From contig JAWRVZ010000216.1 in NCBI GenBank assembly GCA_037043235.1, positions 952,501 through 1,016,500 of the forward strand: DNA of 64,000 bases, read 5' to 3'. The DNA comes from Rhodeus uyekii. Taxonomy: Eukaryota; Chordata; Actinopteri; Cypriniformes; Acheilognathidae. Below the pieces are notes generated by a model that saw nothing but the letters and a program-made list of their open reading frames with translations, was not told the DNA's origin and did not search any database. Shown here in pieces: positions 13,199-25,789 of the stretch. Position 1 is the first letter of the stretch. Each line of letters starts with the position of its first letter. The position numbers and the translations under genes are program-made.

Positions 13199-13635
13199 CC
13201 CCACTCCTCTCTCACCTCCACCCCCACCATCCCACTCCCCTCATAGACTCCTCTCTCCCCCCTGCCCCCCCACCACCTTCCCACTCCCCTCACAGACTCC
13301 TCTCCCCCCCCACCACCATCCCACTCCCCTCACAGACTCCTCTCCCCCCCCCCACCATCCTACTCCCCTCATAGACTCCTCTCTCCCCCACCACCATCCC
13401 ACTCCCCTCACAGACTCTACTCTTATTACCATCCCACTCCCCTCATAGACTCTCCTGTTACCCCCACACCGTCCCACTCCCCTCATAGACTCTCCTCTTT
13501 CCCCCCACACCATCCCACTCCCCTCACAGACTCTCCTCTTACCACCATCCCACTCCTCTCCCCCCCACCATCCCACTCCCCTCATAGACTCCTCTCCCCC
13601 CCCCCCCACCATCCCACTCCCCTCATAGACTCTGT
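13190..13635 (+). repeat. C-rich minisatellite in the LINE 3' UTR
   Basis: Imperfect tandem units of about 27-33 bp contain 'ccaccatcccactcccctca' followed by 'tagactctcct' and a variable C run. They start directly after the reverse-transcriptase stop codon. This is the same unit that is expanded, in reverse orientation, at 5697-6310. Confidence 0.9.
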
Positions 13636-14965
13636 TACTTATTTGTGCCATTTGCACTGCCGACTGTTCATTACAGTAACAACTGTTTACACTTGCATCT
13701 TGCACTACTGTACTTTAGCTGGAATATGCTCATTTGCACTACCAACTGTTCATACAGTACCAACTGTTTACATTTCACATTTCACTTATTTGCACTGTCC
13801 ATGCTCATTGCACTACCTTAAATTTAATGCTTACCTTAAGCTAACAATTGTATACATCTACCTGTAAAATTCTGTTTATAGTTAGACATCTGTATATACA
13901 TTTACATTTATAGCACATATTCACCTGTAAATGCTGTTTATAGACACCTGTAATTATATTTATAGCACACACTCACCTGTTAGAGTAATAACCATCTGTA
14001 TATTTATATTCATTGTACATATTACCTGTAAATCCTGTACATCTCCATATCCTGCACTTATGCAACCATTGTATATATCCTGCACTTGCTGCTATTGCAC
14101 TTCTGGTTAGACCTAAACTGCATTTCGTTGCCTTGTACCTGTACTTGTGTAATGACAATAAAGTTGAATCTAATCTAATCTAATCTAATCTAATCTAAAG
14201 TGTGCCAAGAAAACATCCCCCACACCATTACACCACCACCAGCAGCCTGCACAGTGGTAACAAGACATGATGGATCCATGTTCTCATTCTGTTTACACCA
14301 AATTCTGACTCTACCATCTGAATGTTTCAACATAAATCGAGACTCATCAGAACAGGCAACACTTTTTTCAACTTTCAGGCAACTGTCCAATTTTTATGAG
14401 CTCATGCAAAGTGTAGCCAAATTTTTCCTATTTGTAGTGGAGATGAGTGGTACCCGGTGGGGTCTTCTGCTGTTGTAGTCCATCTGTTTCAAGGTTGTGT
14501 GTGTTGTGGCTTCACAAATGATTTGCTGCAAACCTCGGTTGTGACGAGTGGTTATTTCAGTCAAAGTTGCCCTTCTATCCGCTTGAATCAGTCGCTCATT
14601 CTCCTCTGACCTCGAGCATCAACAAGGCATTTTCTCCCACAGGACTGCCGCATACTGGATGTTTTTCCCTTTTCACACCATTCTTTGTAAACCCTAGAAA
14701 TGGTTGTGCGTGAAAATCCCAGTAACTGAGCAGATTGTGAAATACTCAGACCGGCCCGTCTGGCACCAACAACCATGCCACACTCAAAATTGCTTAAATC
14801 ACCTTTCTTTCCCATTCTGACATTCAGTTTGGAGTTCAGGAGATTGTCTTGACCAGGACCAACCCCTAAATGCATTGAAGCAACTGCTAATGTGATTGGT
14901 TGATTAGATAATTGCATTAATGCGAAATTGAACAGTTGTTCCTTATAATCCTTTAGGTGAGTGTA

Positions 14966-17637
14966 TGTACCATCATCATAACTTGAATTGTTTAAATCTC
15001 AGAATGAAATGTCATGTTGCCTGTATGCTAATACAAACAGTTCTGAATTATCCTTTTACACCAGATTCGTTTTAATTATGAATAGATTACTAGTGTATCA
15101 TATTTTATACACCAATTTCTTAGACTATTAAATCATCAACATGACCAAATGTTTGCTGAAAAACCTGTTGTATAGTCTACTACATACCTTTTTTTTTCAT
15201 CTGACTGATATTTTACACTTATTTATTTTAATTTACTTCTAGAATAACTTTTATATTTTTTGTAATATCTCAAATATCTGTACTGAAGAAATGTAATTTT
15301 ACTTAAGTTTTTTTTTTTAGAAGACTCATTAAATTAAGATGGAATGTTTATATTTCCAACACACATACATAATAAAAAAAAAAATTACAGAGATATATTT
15401 GTAAAACTAAGCATTTAAATATAATCTTACTAAGATAACTGATTCACATTTACAAGCTATCAGAATTTCACTTTTTAGTCATATACATGCATTCAGCAAC
15501 ATATATATATATTCAGCAATATTTATATATATATATATTTGTGACAACTTAAGGATGAATGATGAGAGAAATTTTGTTTTGGGGTGGATTATCAATTTGT
15601 TGAATCAGCAAAAAAAAAAAAAAGTAAAAATGAACCAAAATAAAACAGGACTTTTATCACTGGAAAATCCAAGTATACGACCACATGGAAGAAAATACCC
15701 CACAGAGAAACCAAAGAACTGGATCAAAATAGAACGTGTTACATCATATCCTGTGTGTCAGTAATGCCCACAGCGTCAGAACAGAGGTTTCCCTTATTTT
15801 TTCAGAGAAATCTGAAATCTGTCATTCTATTTATTTGACTGAATTATTCAAGTGAAATTAGTTTAGATTTTATATAAAAATAATTTTGAACTTTTCAATA
15901 TTTTCCAGATTTATTTATTTTAAATATCAAAATAGAATGCCAATTCATTAATTAATTTTTACATGTTTGTAAGGAGATAGTATTTGGTGGTCCCTGGTTA
16001 AATAGTTTGGAAACCTATTTCAACTGAATGATATGCCTTCTTTTGAGGAAGAAGACTAATTACGCATGTTCAAAAAAAGCATAAAAACCTTTTTGGATAA
16101 AACTTACTTACTGGAAAAGTGGCAATTAACCTATCCAAATTTCACCAGTTTTAAAAAATAAAAACTGTACTCGCAGGTAATGTAATATTAATGAAGAAGT
16201 GAGGAGAAGAGGTGAGGCTCTTGGGACAGTGTGCCAGAAAAAACTCTAATGTTTTGCATAATATAAAAAAATGGTACTTTGTCACTTAATTGTCTTATGT
16301 CCTATATTGTCTTATTTATTTTTTCACTGATTATCTTATTGCTTATTAATGATTTTGTACTTTCTGTATATATATTTTTGTCTGTCTAGTCTGTGGAGTA
16401 GCATCCAAGTAAGTTTTTCATTGTATTTGGTAACTTGTAAATATGAAAAGTTAATTTGATCGTATTTAAAAAAAATCACACAATTATGAAATTTCTTATA
16501 AAGGCAAGAGTGCTTTAAGTGCTTTTTTGATCCACTTTAAGTGGGACATAAGTTCAAGTAATTACATTTAATGTATTTACAATTGAATGGAAATGTATTT
16601 TAGTTTAATATAAAACATATTCCTTCACTTGTAGATGCAATTGTGTCTCCAATATAATATAATATCCACTTAAGTATATAAATATAACATTCAATGTGCA
16701 CTTAAGCATATTATTTTAAAGTATAAATTTTAGTATTTCCATAATCAGTGTAAATATTGTATATTTTACATAAAATATGCATCACTAAATATTGTTACTC
16801 ATTTAAAAAAATAACTAATTGTGTTGCTTAGTTACTTTTTTAACTGAAGTAATGCGTTATGTTTCTTTTGTGTCACTTTTTCTCACCTGGGCTAGATTTG
16901 CTTGTTTTGGCACTTTTTGACTTGCAAAAAAAGTTTTGGAAATTGCAAATGCCCTTTCACACCAACTGTTTGATTGAATTGTATCATTGAAGGTCAGCAG
17001 CAAAAACATTGGTTGAATTGTACTGTTTGTTATTAATTTTGAGGAATAATAAATCTGGGTTTGTTCGAGTGAAATACTCACATTTGGTCTAGAAATACAT
17101 TAACCATCATGTTTACATGGCACACACTATACGCACGTCTGTATCTTACTCCCAATTACTCTAAACATAAAATCAATCAATCAATAAATGGGAAAACAAA
17201 GAAACTTGCATTACTTAAAGTAGCAGATATTTTGTTTAAAATGTAAAATGAATGTGGTAATTTAATCATTACTAGAAAAAAGTAATCTGATAACTTACGT
17301 TACTTAGACTTTATGGATTGACACAAACTTCAGCTAGTTGTAAATGTTTTGATCCACTTTATGAAAGATCACTTTTGGTAATGAAAGCAAAGAGTTATAT
17401 GTAGAGGTGTTATTTTTGTTAAAGCCGTCAGTCTTTGTTTTAACGTAATTTTAAAGTCAGTTTAACATCAGAATTCCACGTGAAAAGGAACATGCAACAT
17501 GATTATGCAAAGAAAGCTCCATCAATCAGCTGTATTGAGAAAATTGCAACAAGGTCTTCATATGCTCTTAAAATACTTCTATGGGCCATTCATTGCTTAT
17601 TTTGCAATAATCCTAAGTTATATTGCTTTTATTTAAA
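14966..17637. other. AT-rich intergenic DNA
   Basis: I see no exon or clear mobile element. It holds short AT microsatellites (for example 15500-15540), poly-A and poly-T runs, and a 3' flank beginning with 'taacttgaattgtttaaatc', which loosely resembles the inner end of the Tigger-like element left of the Tc1 insertion. Confidence 0.5.
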
Positions 17638-18937
17638 CACAGAATTGTTGACATTTTTGCAGATTTATTAAAAAAGAAAAACTGAAATTTCACACGACCC
17701 TAGGTATTCAGACCCTTTGCTTTGACACTCATTTATTTATCTCAGGTGCTGTCCATTTCTTCTGATCATTCTTGAGTTGGTTCTACACCTTCATTTGAGT
17801 CCAGCTGTGTTTGATTATACTGATTGGACGTGATTAGGAAAGCCACACGCATGTCTATATAAGACCTTACAGCTCAAAGTGCATGTCAGAACAAATGAGA
17901 ATCATGAGGTCAAAGTAACTGCCTGAAGAGCTCAGAGACAGAATTGTGGCAAGGCACAGATCTGGCCAAGGTTACAAAAAATGTCTGCTGCACTTAAGGT
18001 TCCTAAGAGCACAGTGGCCTCCATAATCCTGGAATGGAAGACGAAGGTTTGGCACGACCAGAACCCTTCCTAAGGCTGGCCGTCCGGACAAACTGAGCTA
18101 TCAGGGGAGAAGAGCCTTGGTGAGAGAGGTAAAGAAGAACCCAAAGATCACTGTGGCTGAGCTCCAGAGATGCAGTCGGGAGATAGGAGAAAGTTGTAGA
18201 AAGTCAACCATTACTGCAGCCCTCCACCAGTCGGGGCTTTATGGTAGGGTGGCCCGATGGAAGCCTCTCCTCAGTGCAAGACACATGAAAGCCTGCAAAT
18301 AAGAAATAAGATTCTCTGGTCTGATGAGACCAAGATACAACTTTTGGGCCTAATTCTAAGCGGTATGTGTGGAGAAAATGCGATCCAAGTACAGGGATAT
18401 CCTGGAGGAAAACCTTCTCCACAGTGCTCAGGACCTCAGAATGGGCCAAAGTTTTATCTTCCAACAAGACGATGACCCTAAGCACACAGCTAAAATAACG
18501 AAGGAATGGCTTCACAACAACTCTGTGAGTATTCTTCTGACTTTGCCCAGCCTGAGCCCTGACTTAAACCCAATTGAGCATCTCTGGAGAGACCTAAAAA
18601 TGTCTGTCCACCAACGTTTACCATCCAACCTGATAGAACTGGAGAGGATCTGCAAGGAGGAACAGCAGAGGATCCCCAAATCCAGGTGTGAAAAACGGCA
18701 TCTTTCCCAAAAAGACTCATGGCTGTATTAGAGCAAAAGGGTGTTTCTGCTAAATACTGAGCAAAGGATATTTCAGTTTTTCTTTTTTAATAAATCTGCA
18801 AAAATTTCAACAATTCTGTGTTTTTCTGTACATTCATATGGAAAAAAAAAAGAACTTAAACGATTTTATCAAATGGCTGCAATATAACAAAGAGTGAAAA
18901 ATGTAAGGGGGTCTGAATACTTTTCGTAACAACCGTA
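17638..18937 (+). mobile_element. Degenerate Tc1-like transposon with long inverted repeats
   Basis: Inverted arms are recognisable as 'cacagaattgttgaca' followed by 'tttttgcagatttatt' (17638-17672) and its complement at 18788-18823. The right end has the family terminus 'gggggtctgaatactttt'. Transposase remnants lie between the arms. The left terminus is eroded, so the exact start is uncertain. Confidence 0.8.
17935..18731 (+). pseudogene. Tc1-like transposase remnant
   Basis: Several frames must be combined. Recognisable parts are the helix-turn-helix region KNPKITVAELQRC, the first catalytic Asp in LWSDETKIQLLG, the second in FQQDDDPKHTAKI, and the third acidic residue in PDLNPIEHLWRDLK, which is the DD34E pattern. 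Multiple frameshifts and a stop at 18302 show that it is dead. Confidence 0.85.
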
Positions 18938-19086
18938 TATATAAACCAACAGTATTAATTATGTGTTAATCCATTTTCTTTTTGCTAAAGATGACAATTA
19001 AATCTCAATCACAGAAAAATACAGAGAGAAAATATGAGAAACTGAAACAATAATAAATATTTAACACTCATAAGTCTCAAAACTTT

Positions 19087-20048
19087 TTTATTAAGCATCA
19101 GTTAAAACACAAACTTTTCAATATATATTTTCTTTGATGAAATTTTAGACATCTTCAAATATTGTAAACATATATATAAATAATGGCAAATATAAATACA
19201 AGTCTTCCTCTTTTAAATAAAAACATAAATAATAAAATTGAATCATAAATAAACAAATCTGACAGATCATTTGTGGGTGCTTTTTATAAGTTATAAAAAT
19301 AAAAACAAGTACATAATATCACATGAAATGAGTAATACAAGCAGTTCTCACAGAGATCAGGAGATCAGTCCAATGACCAATCTCATTTAGCAACTTATGA
19401 GACAATTGTCATGTGCTCCTTAAATAATCTTTAAATAGATATAAATAGATGTATAACACTGTAAAGTATTTCACATTTTGAATCATAGAGTGCTTTCTGA
19501 GGCAGAGTGTAAAAAAATACAACATTTTAAGGGAGCACTGAAATTGCTAAATTAATAAATAGTACCTGAGATGTGAAATTAAATTCTAAATAAATAATAT
19601 AATAAAAACACACATAAATTCACAATATACTGAGCAAAATTGTATTCTGCAATACCACCATGTCCAGACAGCTGGTTTGGACATGTACATTTTAAAATAA
19701 TCTTGTTTAACGATTGAATTTGTGAAGAAAAACTACATTACCCATGATGCTGAAGAGAAAATTCATGGAAATGCATGGAACGTCTACTCTATTGAAGGAC
19801 CCGTGCAGGAGCCATAAAATTTGAAATTGAGTCTCGCTATACACAGTCAAAACCAGTTCAGTGCATGGTTTAATGGCTTATAATGTTTTAACTAAGATTT
19901 TTAATTTTTTTTAATAACCTATGGGAAAAATTTATTAAAAAAATATTCTCGTCACAAAGCATTTGCGTTAAAACTGAAATACACTCTTGGCTTAATGGTC
20001 CAGACCAATGACACACCTGCTTAACAGTGTTAGTGTTCTATGGTCATG
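19087..20048 (-). other. csf3: csf3 3' UTR with AU-rich element and two candidate poly(A) signals
   Basis: On the minus strand AATAAA occurs at 19936-19931 (about 115 nt after the stop) and at 19092-19087 (about 960 nt after the stop). Between them lies TTATTTATTTAG (19597-19586), containing the UUAUUUAUU mRNA-decay nonamer, together with further ATTTA pentamers around 19200-19560. AU-rich decay elements are a known feature of CSF3 and related cytokine mRNAs. Which poly(A) site is used cannot be told from sequence. Confidence 0.5.
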
Positions 20049-22900
20049 TTACATGTCGGAGGTCATGCCATGTATACTGACTATACTGTGCAGGACGTCA
20101 AGACTGAAGTCCCAAAGCTGTTGCAGGGTGAGGTGGGCTGCCATACCAGCCCTAAATTTACTTGTCATATATTCGACCAGATTATGCAGGGTCTGGGACT
20201 GCTCCTCTGATTCTTGCTTTGACTGGTCAAATCCCGCCTGATTCTGCAACTGCAAAAATACATAAATACATGAAGCATTCAAACATGCAATGTATTATTA
20301 GACAACTCAATTAAACTGCTTTCAGAAAGAAAACCAATACGTGTGCCTTCCAACACATTGACCATACGAATTTTGTAAGTTTTATTTATTTATTATTATT
20401 ACAATTGGCTATATGATTCGGATTAGGTTTGATTAGTACATTTTTGCCATCTTGTATGCATTATGACGACTTTTCATGAGATCAGCTTCATTTAAATGAC
20501 TTTAAACAGGTTTCTTGACTGCTATCTTAAGAGAGGGTCTGCAACAGGATTCCCGACACGATTTAAATTTAGCAGAGGTTGAAAGTGATTTTCTAAATCA
20601 AGCTATGACTCACACTTCAAGAACTGAGACTGCTAAAATAGTAGTTCAAAACACCATATACATTTCCTCTACACGTTAACAGAAGATCAGTCACCAAATC
20701 TAAATCCTTACCTTTTTGATTAGATCCAGAAGGCCATCAATTTCAACTTTAAGTTCAAAAACCTCATGTTTCTGAGACAGCTGGGCGGATTTGTTGATCA
20801 GATTCAAGAGATTCAGATGTAGTTCCAGTCCCTTCGCTATATGAGCGAGGCAGGTTTCCTGTGAAAATGGAGAGATCTCACAATTTATCAGGTCTTTCAA
20901 TCACATTCCTCTGAAATATCTTCCATCACGAAGTCTACAAAGTCGCCTAACAAATCTAATCCAACTTCTGTATTTAAATACAACTACACGTAAAATAAAG
21001 AAAATCGTTCAATTGCGAGGTAAAAAGACTGAAATCGTATTTTCTTGTTAAATGTACTTCAATAATCTTACAACTTTGATTTTTTTTACAAGTCTGATTA
21101 CTGATCCAGAAGTTGAATACCTTATTCAGAAGGGCACAGATAATTGCTTCAAAACAGCGGATAATTGTTATTTAACAGCTGAGCCAGGGTTTATATTATC
21201 GTTAAACCTCCAAAATCAATATTCCTTAATGAGTGTTTGAATGTGAATGAGTGTAAACTCTATAAATAAAATCAGCACAGCAAGATTGCTCAAACAGCTG
21301 TTGCATATCAGTGCATGTCAACTATGTCAATCTTTGTCAAGAGTACATCAATGAAGTTACTACATCATTGTACTTTTTGATACGTCTACTTAAACACTCC
21401 ATAAAGGAAAAATGTTATAAATGAAATGACAAAATGTCTTCTCATATTGAGAAGTTTCATTCCCTTCCAGTTTTATCTAACTAGAGATATTGGTACAGAT
21501 ATTGGCTCTACTGCAGATCCCAGAGTTTGTGGTATTATTGATATCTGAGCACAGATGTTGTGGGTTTACAGCACTACACAGTGATGGGAATCAAATTCTT
21601 AGCCTTAGCCAAGTATTGAGCAACAGACATCCTTGACTAAGCAAATGCCATTGATTGATCAAGAATATCTCATTGAAACTCACCAGACTGTAGTTGCTAG
21701 AGACGTTCTGGAGCACTGGGGCTGAGGGTATTTTTGATGTCTTTAAGTACTCCCGCTGCTGATTTGAGTCGTCGTCCAAAGTCATACTCTGAGAGCAAAG
21801 ATAACGTTGACAAGTTTAAACAGGATACATTTTTTGTTCTCGCGTCAATACGGCATGGATTGGTTATCTAATGTCAGGACATGCCAGAGCAATGTGGAAC
21901 AGAGTCCACAAATGTGAACTACTCTAGGAATCTCTGCTGGGAAGCTCAAACTTTACCCAAGTTAAAAATCCTTTCAAAGTGAAGTTGAACTGAGAAAGGT
22001 TTTACAATCACTTGTACTTTGGATCTAATGCAAAAAATGTGAAAGAAGTGTCCAAATGTGGCCAAAATGTATACTTGTAGAGTTATATATAATGAGAGCT
22101 ATGGATATGAAGTTACATTTAACATTTTAAGTTAAGTATATTAATCTAGGGCACAATGGTGATATACTCAAAGACCAATTGCCAGGCCAGATCTTTGGCC
22201 ACTCTTCTATCCTAACCACAAGAAGAAAAAAAAGAACCGCAACAAAAGTAATGTAAAAAGGTGAAATATCAAGGCTGTAACCAAATATTCAAGACCAGAG
22301 TAACCAAATGAAAATCTTTAAGAATCAGTCAGAAAAATCCCATACTGATTAACTATGTTTCTTAACTTTGGGTACATTTATGCCCCTCAGTGTCAGAGAT
22401 ACAGCATAAAAACATATATGCTTACCTTGGTTTCTATCCAGGCTTTGTGCACTTTAGGAATATCTGCACGAATTTTGGTGATTAAACTCTGGGCCAGTTC
22501 AATAGATTTGGTGTCCATAGTGTCCAGTTTCCGAGAGACAGGGGCAGATCCCACGATTCCCACTAACATGAATAACAGAGCGACTGGGGGAGAGCCAGCA
22601 AAAGAGAGAGAGAGAAAGAGAGACACAGACGCATTAGAAGCGTGTAACACTATGACGCAGATCTGACACACATGGCTCAGACACTCGCTCAAACAGTATC
22701 ATGATTTCACTAATACTACTATATCAGCCTAACTTATTCATACTTATTGCCAAATACTTATTAATTTACGCTTTTTAATACATTAATCTTATAAACCTAT
22801 ATGAAAGTGGTATACATGAATGTGATAGAAAATAGCATATTAAACAAAATTCATTATTTCATATAATTAAAAAATGAAAAGACTTACCCTGGAAGTTCAT
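20049..22900 (-). CDS. csf3: Granulocyte colony-stimulating factor (Csf3/Gcsf), five exons, complete
   Basis: G-CSF is a secreted four-helix cytokine that acts through the CSF3 receptor to drive granulocyte production. Minus-strand coding exons are 22900-22888, 22583-22426, 21788-21684, 20858-20712 and 20249-20049, all with GT/AG borders and compatible phases. They give 207 aa, the usual family length. Exon 1 codes only for the start MNFQ plus one base, a layout typical of CSF3. A hydrophobic signal peptide (VALLFMLVGIVGSA) precedes the mature chain. Helix-forming segments include SIELAQSLITKIRADIPKVH, CLAHIAKGLELHLNLLNLI and HLTLQQLWDFSLDVLHSI. Possible N-glycosylation sites are NVSS, NYSL and NKSA. 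Only one cysteine is present (in ETCLAHI), whereas mammalian G-CSF has five. Tail-to-tail placement next to med24 is as in mammals and strongly supports the call. Which teleost paralogue (csf3a or csf3b) is not decided. Confidence 0.9.
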
Positions 22901-22978
22901 TATATCAATAGTAATGAAAAAGAAAATATGCTAAATCACCAGACTCTAGTAGTAACAAAGTCCAATCATGTTAAGAAC

Positions 22979-22993
22979 TTCTATATATACTCA
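22979..22993 (-). promoter_or_regulatory. csf3: TATA box of csf3
   Basis: The minus strand reads GAGTATATATAGAAG about 80 nt upstream of the csf3 ATG. This would put the transcription start near 22955 and give a 5' UTR of about 55 nt. It is inferred from motif and spacing. Confidence 0.6.
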
Positions 22994-22996
22994 AGA

Positions 22997-23006
22997 GGGA
23001 AATGCC
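22997..23006. promoter_or_regulatory. csf3: Possible NF-kB/CK-1-like site upstream of csf3
   Basis: GGGAAATGCC (plus strand) has one mismatch to the GGGRNNYYCC consensus and lies directly upstream of the TATA box. Mammalian CSF3 promoters use NF-kB-type and CK-1 elements close to the TATA box, so the position is suggestive. A single short match is weak evidence. Confidence 0.35.
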
Positions 23007-23009
23007 TCT

Positions 23010-24165
23010 TCTTCTTTTTTCCTTTTTTTTTTCTTTTTTACATTGACGTAACACATGCTTTATTCGTCAGACAGACAAATGATGGGTATTTAATTTATTA
23101 TGCTGGATATTATTGATGATTATGCAATTGTAAATTATACCAAATATTATATGATGCTTGAGAGACCAATAGTTCATATACATTCATAGTTGAGTACATA
23201 CAAAAATATCATTCAAAAACTTTCATGTTTTTTTCTTATAAACTAAGTCATTTCTTACTAACTAAATGTACTCTAATTTGATAAGCATGTATTTTTGATG
23301 TTATTAATAATAGTTCAGTATATTTTGTAGCTAAATGCTAGAGTCAGTTTTATTTGACAACAAACGCTTTTCAAAATTCTCTTGAACTATTCAACAATTA
23401 AACATCTGTGACTATGAAAGAATAATTTGGATAAAATAATTTAAACTCATTTTTAAGAATTTTTTTTTAAAACATAAGAGATTTTAAAATATATAGAGCT
23501 TCAAAGTTTTTGATTTCTATTCGACTCTGTAGATAGAACATCATTTTCTATGTTTTCGTTTCTAAATAAAAAGTCCCCAAAATGTACACAACTACATAAA
23601 ACAACACATAGTGTAAAAAAATGGTCAAGAATAAGAATTTGTGAATAAGTGAAAAATGTCAGATGGATGCTTTTAACTCCAAGTTGACAGTAGATCTGTG
23701 AATACAATGTGGGCTAATTTCACATTTTTTCTTTTGATTTTTGAGGCACATCTTAACACATTTCATGAGATTTGTATATAGACTTTCAGATGATGTGTCA
23801 GTCAGTTTGTTAAGGGAAATAAATAGAAACAGCTATTATTTCTATCATATTACAACACTTCTACACCGAGCCCATCTCAGCCCAAGGGTCTAATTTTACC
23901 TTTTGGCCTCAAAATAATAACAACAACAATAAATCTAAAAAACAAGAAACTGTCGAAAAATCTCTCAGTAACAGATGATATTTGATATTCATCATGCCAC
24001 TGATTAAAACTTTCTAACAAAATTAGATCTATTAATTTCAAAACAGGTCTTACTGACTAAATCACAAATATTGGCATTAAGATTAAATGATATAGTTAAT
24101 AAAAGCATCGCTAATCATTAAATATTAATATATGTTTGCGCTGTGGTAAAGCGAAAATTATATAT
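23010..24165. other. AT-rich DNA upstream of csf3
   Basis: No exon or clear transposon was seen. Any distal csf3 regulatory sequence would be expected here, but no motif cluster stands out. Confidence 0.4.
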
Positions 24166-24307
24166 TGTATTATTATATTATATTATATTATATTATATTA
24201 TATTATATTATATTATATTATATTATATTATATTATATTATATTATATTATATTATATTATATTATATTATATTATATTATATTATATTATATTATATTA
24301 TATTATA
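24166..24307. repeat. (TATTA)n pentanucleotide microsatellite
   Basis: About 28 almost perfect tandem copies of a TATTA unit. The apparent open frame through it (ILYYIILYY...) is a by-product of the repeat. Confidence 0.98.
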
Positions 24308-24783
24308 TGATGCAATACCATCTTTAACTTTGACATAGCATGGGTGTATTCAAAATCTGTGTGAACCATTAAGCCTATTGATATGACTATTGCACTCTTT
24401 CTTTCCAGTAGTTTTCTCAAGACAAAGTTGTATCTTTGTATAACTGGATCAGCGTCTTTCGCTCCCAAGCAGAAAAAGAAACAGTGATGAGAGCGATACA
24501 CTTAATTTCATCAGTATTTCTTAATAAGGTCAATACTATATGTCATGTTATGTGTGAATTTGAACACTAACCTCAAATTCTGCTGCCAACAGTTATTACG
24601 TAAAATGGAAATTCACAAATGATTCAGTAAGTGTGAGTGCACTGCTGTGGGAATGAGCTCATAAACTCTTTCCTAGTGCACAATCAATAAAGGTGTTTTC
24701 TAAATGATTATTTATAAATAAATCAAAATTCCATCCCTCAATCAGTGAATTATTACTTCAAATAGAAGTCTTCAAGACAACGT

Positions 24784-24913
<130 letters not shown>

Positions 24914-25571
24914 ACAAGAGTAGAACAAGAGTAGATCAAGTAAAGATCAAGAAGTAAAAAAAAATCACTCATTATTTCCTATTCGGTCATGTTTTTTTTT
25001 TTTTTTGGTAAAACCGCGTGGTTTTACAAATTGTTGTGTAATCTAGCACATGCAAGAGTTTCCGTCAAAGGAGACTAGATAGTGTCAAAGGAATGAGGGG
25101 GAAGGGGAAGAACGATTTCTGTGGAAATAAGAATCAACATTTGTAAGACATTAGCAAAATAAATGACTTCATCACACCATGTATATCCAATTTACCAGAA
25201 AGACTGTTTTCAGTGTGAGAGTGGGAGAGAAACAGAAATAGATAGAGAGCTCCACAGACAGAGAAAAGAGATTGGTGATTGAAGATTGGTGTTGCTAAAT
25301 TCAGTGTGTTCCAACAAAACCCCTCATTAGCCTGACCTCGCTCTGAGAAATTCTCACTCTTGATTGAATGTGCTGCTACAATCACACATTATGATGGCAC
25401 GGCATTCAGAAAATTAATCCTTGCTTTATACAGATTTTTAACAAACCTTTTCCTGATTTTATTATGATTGAAGAGTGGCAAATCACCATATATTTTGCAC
25501 ACATTCAACAGCACGCTCCAAAAGATTAGTGTGAGCCATTCCTATTGCAGCGCTGTGCAACCCATTTTTTA

Positions 25572-25603
25572 AATTAATTAATTAATTAATTAATTAATTA
25601 ATT
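25572..25603. repeat. (ATTA)n microsatellite
   Basis: About eight AATT/ATTA units, self-complementary, within AT-rich DNA. Confidence 0.9.
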
Positions 25604-25789
25604 TTAAAACGCTATGGAGAAAGTCAAATGTGATTTAAAACAGCCACATGAACTAAAAATACTGTGCACCACTTTTGCTAGAATTTATTACATTCTATTG
25701 TATTTATTTTGGTAAATTTTGACTAATTTATTATAGAATTTCTTATAGATAATCTGTTAAGGGAATAGATTTTTTTACTAAAGATTTAC

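Larger units (their letters stand above)
12481..14194 (+). mobile_element. 5'-truncated Rex1/CR1-like LINE nested in the Tc1 element
   Basis: The insertion carries the 3' half of a non-LTR reverse transcriptase, a minisatellite 3' UTR, and the tail 'aataaagttgaat' plus (CTAAT)n. It is flanked by diverged direct repeats, ctaaagtctgcaag (12467-12480) and ctaaagtgtgccaag (14195-14209), interpreted as the target-site duplication. The 5' truncation falls just before the reverse-transcriptase FADDT motif. Clade assignment from the protein is approximate; L2-related is the alternative. Confidence 0.8.
12054..14963 (-). mobile_element. Tc1-like transposon split by a LINE
   Basis: Terminal inverted repeats CACTCACCTAAAGGATTATT (12054) and its complement (to 14963) are flanked by TA at 12052-12053 and 14964-14965, the Tc1/mariner target duplication. 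Transposase fragments lie on the minus strand. The N-terminal helix-turn-helix region is 14588-14917 (GLSISQSAQLLGFSRTTISR). The part with the first catalytic Asp (SDESRF) is 14190-14390, and the following part (GPLVPIGHRLDTTAYLS) is 12339-12551. The two latter parts are contiguous in family members but are separated here by the inserted LINE. Frameshifts and stops make it inactive. Confidence 0.85.

Noticed and set aside
14966..15010. Right end of the Tigger-like element after the Tc1 insertion
   Set aside because: 'taacttgaattgtttaaatc' resembles the left end at 11168-11190 but in the same direction, whereas a terminal inverted repeat should be reversed. The link is not proven.
22355..22692. 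Plus-strand frame of 103 codons over csf3 exon 2
   Set aside because: It is the antisense shadow of the csf3 exon, which has proper splice borders and family similarity on the minus strand.
24136..24327. Open frame of repeated ILYYI, apparently a membrane protein
   Set aside because: It is a by-product of the (TATTA)n microsatellite. The same applies to the YLSI frame over the GATA repeat at 24772-24972.
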